Shown: positions 6,113 to 10,351 of the stretch, piece after piece
Layout of the letters: each line of letters starts with the position of its first letter
Numbering within the stretch: position 1 is the first letter of the stretch
DNA from: Candidatus Dadabacteria bacterium RIFCSPHIGHO2_12_FULL_53_21
GTDB taxonomy: Bacteria; Desulfobacterota_D; UBA1144; Nemesobacterales; UBA2774
Assembly (NCBI GenBank): GCA_001775255.1
Contig: MFCJ01000128.1
Location: 1 to 10,351, forward strand
Length of the DNA: 10,351 nucleotides
Reading direction: 5' to 3'
The notes under the pieces: generated by a model
What the model was told of the DNA's origin: nothing
Databases searched by the model: none
Seen by the model: only the letters and a program-made list of their open reading frames with translations
Made by a program: the position numbers and the translations under genes

Positions 6113-7168
6113 TCAATCTGTCTCGCCCGCACCGTTTTTATTAAAATCCGGCTCCGGAATATAATCATTCAATGCATCCGCTTTGGGGGAGCAGTCGAGT
6201 ATTCTCTCCACGATTAAAGGGAGGTTGTTCTTGTAGTTCGCGTTATATACGAAATTCGAGTTTAACCAGTCGCATAATTTATTTTCAAACCCCTGCCCCA
6301 GGCCCCTTGCCACAGGTACGCCCAGCCTCTCGAGCGCCTCGGCGTTGCACTGCTGCTCGTACTGTCTCCTCATAGGAACGACCATGAGCTTTTTACCGAG
6401 GTAGAGGGTCTCGGCAGGAGTCTCGAACCCGGCGTTACACAGTATGCCCTCGCACTCGGACAGGCTCCTCACGAACTCGTCGTTGTTGACGGGGTATACC
6501 GTAACGTTCGAGTCCTTATAAGGCTCACCCTTGTGATGCTTTGAGAATACCTCCCACTTAACGTCGATCTTCCTGAACAGCCCCGACAGGAAGCTGTAAT
6601 CGTAAGACGGCAGATAGACCGTGTAATGACCCCTGTTCCTGACATCGGCGTCCCTTATCTCCTCCCTGATTATGGGCGTGAAAATAAAATCGTCGTATTC
6701 CTGAAAATGAAGACCGATGTGAGCAGGCGACGGCGAGTACCATTTGATTATGAGTTCCTGTATACGGTTCTTTTGTTTCGGCCTCGGGATATTCGGTGAA
6801 AGGAAAGACGCCTGGTGGGATAGCGAGACAGAGGGGGCGCCCCTCAATTTCGATGACCACGCCGTGATCGGCTCGAAATCGCTTACCACCAAGTCGTATT
6901 TGTCTACGGGTATCTTATATATATCCGAGAGTAATTTATACGGGCTGAAGTTTTTAATAGAACTCCAGTAGTCTATTCCGCCCCGCTTGCCGAAAGTGAA
7001 TCCCAGACCGGGCAGCTTGAATTTCACCTCGAAGCCGAGATCGACTTCGTGATGATAGCCGCTCACGAGCACGTCGACTTCCGCACGCTTGAGGAGGTAC
7101 TTGAGCAGCTCCCTGCACCGGGAGATGTGACCGTTACCCGTACCCTGTATTCCGAATAGTACTTTCAT
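6113..7168 (-). CDS. GT28/MJ1255-like glycosyltransferase
   Basis: This 351-residue GT-B enzyme begins with FGIQGTGNGHISRCREL (5-21), the glycine-rich acceptor-side loop of the GT28/MurG/MGDG-synthase group and of the MJ1255-type family. The C-terminal donor-site block is ILCNAGFETPAETLYLGKK (242-260), then VPMRRQYEQQCNAEALERLG (264-283). In this group the NA pair and the Glu contact the nucleotide-sugar. No membrane helix is visible, so it is probably a peripheral membrane enzyme. Donor and acceptor are unknown; a lipid acceptor is inferred from the neighbouring genes. It is divergent from olsB and has a Pho-type promoter about 300 bases upstream. No SD stands close to the ATG. Instead a 33-codon open frame (7266-7165) ends across the start in an ATGA overlap, which could couple the two. 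Confidence 0.88.
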   Translation of the reverse strand: MKVLFGIQGTGNGHISRCRELLKYLLKRAEVDVLVSGYHHEVDLGFEVKFKLPGLGFTFGKRGGIDYWSSIKNFSPYKLLSDIYKIPVDKYDLVVSDFEPITAWSSKLRGAPSVSLSHQASFLSPNIPRPKQKNRIQELIIKWYSPSPAHIGLHFQEYDDFIFTPIIREEIRDADVRNRGHYTVYLPSYDYSFLSGLFRKIDVKWEVFSKHHKGEPYKDSNVTVYPVNNDEFVRSLSECEGILCNAGFETPAETLYLGKKLMVVPMRRQYEQQCNAEALERLGVPVARGLGQGFENKLCDWLNSNFVYNANYKNNLPLIVERILDCSPKADALNDYIPEPDFNKNGAGETD

Positions 7169-7266
7169 GCTTTATTCAGTAAAGAATACCCTTCTCCATA
7201 CGGCACCGGAGTGAACCAGCCGCCATCGCAATGGCTCGCACATCCGATGACTCTATTATCTTCCAT
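7165..7266 (-). CDS. Possible 33-residue leader ORF coupled to the GT28-like gene
   Basis: ATG at 7266-7264 opens 33 codons whose TGA (7167-7165) overlaps the ATG of the glycosyltransferase in the frame-shifted sequence ATGA. The downstream start has no nearby SD, so coupling by re-initiation is conceivable. The peptide contains ASHCDGGWFTPVPYGEGYSL and matches nothing I know. It has no clear SD itself, and a frame this short can occur by chance, so this is a tentative call. Confidence 0.25.
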   Translation of the reverse strand: MEDNRVIGCASHCDGGWFTPVPYGEGYSLLNKA

Positions 7267-7473
7267 GTATTCGCTTAGTTATGCGTCTTTTACCTTATCC
7301 GGGGGGTGATTTAGCGTCCTCGGCATAACGACACGCCTGCAGCATCCAGATTCCAATTATATTCCATAGTAAGAGTTATTCCAAGCATATGGCGGCGCGA
7401 TATACGGGCCGAACCGCTCACGATCCATCCTGTCCGCAGTTTACCCATAATCGGCGGAGTTTACGATAAGGGT
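7169..7473 (-). other. About 300-base leader between Pho-type promoter and GT28-like gene
   Basis: If transcription starts at the minus-strand -10 (7479-7474), the mRNA has a leader of about 300 bases. Apart from the 33-codon frame at its 3' end (listed separately) I see no gene. A 25-codon frame on the minus strand further upstream has no SD. I found no strong hairpin, T run or recognised riboswitch. Confidence 0.35.
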
Positions 7474-7516
7474 ATTGTATTTTTTAAGCATTAAGGGAAT
7501 ATTAAAAACATATTAA
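7474..7516 (-). promoter_or_regulatory. Pho-box-type promoter, minus strand, for the GT28-like gene
   Basis: Read on the minus strand, three units begin at 7516, 7505 and 7494, exactly 11 bases apart: TTAATATGTTT, TTAATATTCCC and TTAATGCTTAA. The -10 hexamer TACAAT (7479-7474) begins 15 bases after the last core, as at the three plus-strand sites. Because TTAA is palindromic, the -10 decides the direction. The plus strand has no matching hexamer at that distance. Confidence 0.66.
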
Positions 7517-7620
7517 ATGAACTCTATCGTGCCGAAACGTCCTTCGATCCCTGTTGTACGTCAAATCTGGACTTTATATCCGCATGTTTGATATAATTGT
7601 TACGTTCCATAAACATAGAA

Positions 7621-7679
7621 TTCATGGGTGCTTAATACGGATTAAACATTAAAGTGATATTAAACAGATAACACATAAT
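7621..7679 (+). promoter_or_regulatory. Looser Pho-box-like cluster before olsB
   Basis: Cores occur at 7621 (TTCA), 7632, 7642, 7649 and 7660 (all TTAA). The pairs 7621/7632 and 7649/7660 are 11 bases apart; the others break the grid. Two -10 choices exist. CATAAT (7674-7679) lies 14 bases after the last core but would put the start inside the SD. GATATT (7656-7661) would give a leader of about 24 bases. A separate TATAAT (7592-7597) without a clear -35 lies further upstream. Operator character is likely; its exact register is uncertain. Confidence 0.45.
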
Positions 7680-7691
7680 GCGGAGATATGC

Positions 7692-8552
7692 ATGCTGGCA
7701 AAAAAGGTTATGTCTTTAAAAGACACGGTCACCTCTTCGAACGTGCTCAGGAAAGCGTTCCGATGGAAATTAAGGCAGTTCAAGCCGAAGGTCCCGATCT
7801 ATATCGAAAGCAACAGGTTCCTGATTAAAACTGTTGAAAACAGTTTTGAGCTGGAAAAGGCGCTCAATCTGAGATACGAGGTTTTTTACAGGGAATCTCT
7901 TAATAAAGAAAATTTTTCCGGGACTGACATCGACAAGTTCGACCGGGTCTGCGACCATTTAATCATTCTGGACAAGAAATATAACACTGTAGTCGGGACG
8001 TACAGGTTCATATCATCGACCTTCTCCGACAAGTTCTACTCCGAGACCGAATTTTCGATCGACCAGATAAAATCAGCCGAGGGGATAAAGCTCGAGCTAG
8101 GGAGGGCGTGCGTCCACAAGGATTACAGAAACGGGACCGGTATAGCGCTCCTCTGGAAGGGCTTATCGGAATATTTCAAGAAAATTAACGCCAAGTACCT
8201 GTTCGGGTGCTCGAGCATCGCCACCACGAACTTCGTCGAAATCAGCCTTATATACAAATATATCAAAGAACTCTACCTCTCCCCAGAGGACTTCAGGGTC
8301 TATCCCAACGAAAAACACCGGATCAAGGAACTCGATTACTATTTGAGCGCCTTCGACAAATTCGGCATTAAAACGGAATCGATCGAGGATTTCATCCCTC
8401 CCCTCCTAAAGAGCTACCTGAAGGCAGGCTCGGTTATTTGCGGCGAGCCGGCGCTCGACAAGAAGTTCAAGTGCGCCGACTTCTTCACTGTCCTCGATCT
8501 GGAGGTGCTTTCCAAATCTTTCGAGAAGAGGTATAAGCCGCCTAATGATTAG
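7692..8552 (+). CDS. olsB: OlsB-like N-acyltransferase, ornithine lipid synthesis
   Basis: This 286-residue enzyme is of the GNAT type (Acetyltransf_5/OlsB group). By family it forms an amide between a 3-hydroxyacyl group carried on ACP and the alpha-amino group of ornithine, giving lyso-ornithine lipid, the first step. Visible landmarks are LRYEVFYRES (60-69), CDHLIILD (87-94), VGTYRFISS (101-109), ELGRACVHKDYRNG (135-148) and LFGCSSIATTNF (170-181). The C-terminal signature PPLLKSYLKAGSVICGEPAL (236-255), then ADFFTVLDL (262-270), is typical of OlsB. There is no membrane helix. GGAG (7682-7685) lies 6 bases before the ATG. The gene overlaps the true olsA start by 8 bases. The amino acid substrate could differ (lysine, glycine or others) in some lineages. 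Confidence 0.88.
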   Translation: MLAKKVMSLKDTVTSSNVLRKAFRWKLRQFKPKVPIYIESNRFLIKTVENSFELEKALNLRYEVFYRESLNKENFSGTDIDKFDRVCDHLIILDKKYNTVVGTYRFISSTFSDKFYSETEFSIDQIKSAEGIKLELGRACVHKDYRNGTGIALLWKGLSEYFKKINAKYLFGCSSIATTNFVEISLIYKYIKELYLSPEDFRVYPNEKHRIKELDYYLSAFDKFGIKTESIEDFIPPLLKSYLKAGSVICGEPALDKKFKCADFFTVLDLEVLSKSFEKRYKPPND

Positions 8553-9347
8553 AAAGTATACGAAGCTCTTCTTTTTTTTTGCGTAGTCGTATCCTATTTC
8601 ACAAGTACGACCGTACTTCGGGCTATAGCAAGAGAGAAAAAAAGGAAATTAAACTGGTCCACGAGAGCCTTGTCGTTTCATTCGGCCCTCATGAATAAGG
8701 CGTTGGGGATCAGGGTAAGTCTGCAAAGCCGGGGAAACGGCATCGACAGCGGTAAAAGCATGCTGATCCTGTCGAACCACCTTTCGTACGTGGATATATT
8801 TGTCATATCCTCATTCTTCCCGGTTTCCTTCATCGCGAGCGTCGACGAGGTTAAAAGTGACCTCCTCCTGGGGAAAGCGACCGAGCTGAGCGGCGGGTAC
8901 TTCGTTGAGAGGAGGAACAGGTCGGGCCTGCGTACCGACATAGAATCGATCTCCGAGATTCTCGAATTGGGAATAAATGTCGCCCTCTTTCCCGAAGGAA
9001 CGACCTCGAACGGGAACCGGGTGCTCCCCTTTAAAACACCGCTGTTAAGCATTGCTCAGAAAGCAGGGGTCGAAATCCTGCCCCTCTGCATTAAATACAC
9101 GGGGATCGACGGGGAAGCCCTCACCGATAAGAATAAAGACCTGATTTATTATTACGGGGATATGAAATTTTTTGACCACCTTTTTAAACTCCTGTCCGTC
9201 GGATATGTCGAGGCTGAATTAAGCGTGCTGGGTAAAATCGACCCGCAAGAGGCGCATTCAAGAAAGGAGATGGCGAGTGCGGTATACGATATGATCAGTT
9301 CGGCGTATATGAACGAAGTAATAGCCGAACCGGCGCAGAACGGCTAG
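8545..9347 (+). CDS. olsA: OlsA/PlsC-like O-acyltransferase, frame broken in a T9 run
   Basis: This lyso-lipid O-acyltransferase of the PlsC family would add the second acyl chain in ornithine lipid synthesis. The intact frame from TTG 8670 encodes 225 residues with NHLSYVD (36-42, the NHX4D catalytic motif), GGYFVERRNR (75-84) and FPEGTTSNG (107-115). The protein clearly starts earlier. ATG 8545, overlapping the olsB stop, opens MIRKYTKLFFFF and then hits TAG at 8584. Stepping back one base in the T9 run (8572-8580) joins it to the intact frame and gives a 267-residue protein. The joined protein has an N-terminal hydrophobic helix (FFFFCVVVSYF), then a basic segment leading into ALGIRV, as is usual in OlsA/PlsC. 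No ATG, GTG or TTG lies in the intact frame between 8553 and 8669. The cause may be a missing T in the assembly, phase variation or slippage; a short protein from TTG 8670 is less likely. Confidence 0.85.
8572..8580 (+). repeat. T9 homopolymer at the olsA frameshift
   Basis: Nine consecutive T lie at codons 10-12 of the olsA frame that starts at 8545. Ten T would make the gene continuous. Runs of this length are prone to replication slippage and RNA polymerase slippage, and also to sequencing error. Confidence 0.9.
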
Positions 9348-9424
9348 CCGTCAGGGTTTAAGGAACAGGCGGGGGATTATAAGCCGGATTAAATATACAG
9401 CCTATCTGAAATCAATTAACCCCA

Positions 9425-10351
9425 TCAGGTCCTGCACAGAAGCGATACGGACTCAATGTGATATGTCTCCGGAAACATATCGAAGGGCTTCACCGTCTTG
9501 AGCACATAACCTGAATCTCCGAACATCCTTATGTCCCGCGCCAAAGTAGCAGGGTCGCAGGACACATAAATGACCTTCGCCGGAGACAGCCGGGCTATGC
9601 CGGCGATAGCTCCTTTCGCGCCCTCTCTCGGCGGGTCGAGCACCACGATATCCGGGGGACGGGCGTCCGGGTCTTCATCCCGCAGGTACTCCTCACAGGG
9701 AGTGACATGAAAAGTGATATTATTAAGGCCGTTCAGTGCGGCGCTCTTTTTCGCGAGCGCTGCCGATTTTTTGTTTACCTCTACTGAAATCACCCGTTTT
9801 GACGACATCGCGAGGGGTATGGAAAAATTCCCGGCGCCCGAATAGAGGTCGAGAACCGTTTCCGTGCCTTTCAACCCCGCCCACTCGAGGACGGTTCCGA
9901 TGAGGGCCTCGTTGACAGGGACATTGGACTGCGTAAATACGGACGGCGCAGTTACAAACCTGAGCCCGGAAAGAGACAGCTCGAACTCGGCCTCATCCCC
10001 GCCCGGAACAGATACGTTCTCAGTCTCCTCATGCCTTTTCAGGTGTCTCGCGAGCGCTCCGAGAGAGGCAGGCGCGCTCTTAAACCTGGGCAAGAGGGTT
10101 ATATAAGCCTTTTCCCCGTCGGAAGACAGATATATTTTTTCAAGCGGATAACCGGGGTCTCCGATAGATGAAAGAACTTTGGATAATCTGGAGACCGCTT
10201 TATTTATCACCCCGTCGGCAACCGGACAAGAATCGATTTTTACATTCGTCCTGCTCATCTCCCTGTAATAGCCCACGTGCCAGCCCCCTGAAAGATACCA
10301 TGCCGAGAGCAGAACGCGCCTCCTGTATCCGTACTCCGACGGGGATGGGAA
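9425..10351 (-). CDS. rlmD: RlmD/RumA-type uracil-C5 RNA methyltransferase, 5' end outside window
   Basis: This SAM-dependent enzyme of the TrmA/RumA group methylates a uridine at C5 in RNA (23S rRNA U1939 for RlmD). The frame is open from the window edge (10351) to TGA at 9427-9425, giving 309 codons. The GTG at 10276 is an internal valine (the context reads GWHVGYYREMS), so the start lies beyond the window. Just upstream of it, SPSEYGYRRRV matches the usual YRNR-type segment of the family. IDSCPVAD carries the last cysteine of the family's 4Fe-4S cluster. Further on are the SAM site LDLYSGAGNFSIPLA, then DPPREGA, the catalytic-Cys motif YVSCDPATLARDI, and the C-terminal HIESVSLL. It converges on olsA across 77 bases and is not part of the Pho-type group. 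RlmC/RlmCD-type specificity cannot be excluded. Confidence 0.9.
   Translation of the reverse strand, partial: FPSPSEYGYRRRVLLSAWYLSGGWHVGYYREMSRTNVKIDSCPVADGVINKAVSRLSKVLSSIGDPGYPLEKIYLSSDGEKAYITLLPRFKSAPASLGALARHLKRHEETENVSVPGGDEAEFELSLSGLRFVTAPSVFTQSNVPVNEALIGTVLEWAGLKGTETVLDLYSGAGNFSIPLAMSSKRVISVEVNKKSAALAKKSAALNGLNNITFHVTPCEEYLRDEDPDARPPDIVVLDPPREGAKGAIAGIARLSPAKVIYVSCDPATLARDIRMFGDSGYVLKTVKPFDMFPETYHIESVSLLCRT

Noticed and set aside
6057..6113. Imperfect inverted repeat (GAACC 6057-6061 with GGTTC 6084-6088) and a T7 run between convergent genes
   Set aside because: The stem is short and bulged, and the T run is 18 bases away from it, so it is not a convincing terminator in either direction.
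9348..9424. TTAA occurrences between olsA and the methyltransferase gene
   Set aside because: Spacings of 31 and 27 bases do not follow the 11-base grid, and the genes are convergent, so no operator is expected.
10276..10278. GTG 10276 as the start of the RNA methyltransferase
   Set aside because: The frame continues upstream with family-typical sequence to the window edge, so this GTG is an internal valine.

Overview
The window (about 10.35 kb, moderately GC-rich, AT-rich between genes) looks like a chromosomal segment of a Gram-negative bacterium. Supporting signs are Shine-Dalgarno (SD) sites, sigma70-type promoters, an OlsB/OlsA ornithine-lipid pair and an RlmD-type RNA methyltransferase. 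I cannot fix the phylum; a deltaproteobacterial or similar lineage is a guess. I see no insertion sequence, CRISPR array, tRNA or rRNA.

Layout. Bases 1-84 may be the 3' end of a gene entering from the left; 85-264 holds nothing I recognise. A six-helix membrane protein (265-825, minus) follows. Upstream of it, also on the minus strand, is a 48-residue one-helix membrane protein (1108-1254) with its own strong promoter and SD; 826-1107 otherwise holds only the promoter of the six-helix gene. An ArsA/GET3-family ATPase with a C-terminal HSP20-like domain lies at 1385-2569 (plus). Then comes an operon-like run of GT2 glycosyltransferase, PAP2-like phosphatase and GT4 glycosyltransferase (2718-5115, plus). 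The 357-base gap after it holds a candidate small RNA with an intrinsic terminator and two promoters. An unrecognised helical protein (5473-6057, plus) converges with a GT28-like glycosyltransferase (6113-7168, minus). A 523-base divergent control region leads to olsB (7692-8552) and olsA (8545-9347), both plus. The 5'-truncated rlmD-type gene (9425-10351, minus) closes the window.

The main signal is regulatory. Four promoters (before the GT2 operon, the candidate small RNA, the helical protein, and on the minus strand before the GT28-like gene) share one layout: TT(A/C)A cores repeated every 11 bases, with the first T of the last core exactly 15 bases before the -10 hexamer. A looser version precedes olsB. 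The layout matches the Pho box (PhoB/PhoP operator) described in Bacillus and cyanobacteria, so I infer that bases 2657 to about 9347 are a phosphate-starvation regulon. The gene content fits: ornithine lipid synthesis (OlsB, OlsA), three glycosyltransferases that could make glycolipids, and a lipid-phosphatase-like membrane protein. This would be replacement of phospholipids by phosphorus-free lipids.

Two details inside it stand out. The candidate Pho-driven small RNA (about 5248-5334) displays a CU-rich loop. The olsA reading frame is broken at a run of nine T just after its natural start, so its expression would need slippage, phase variation, or correction of a sequencing error.
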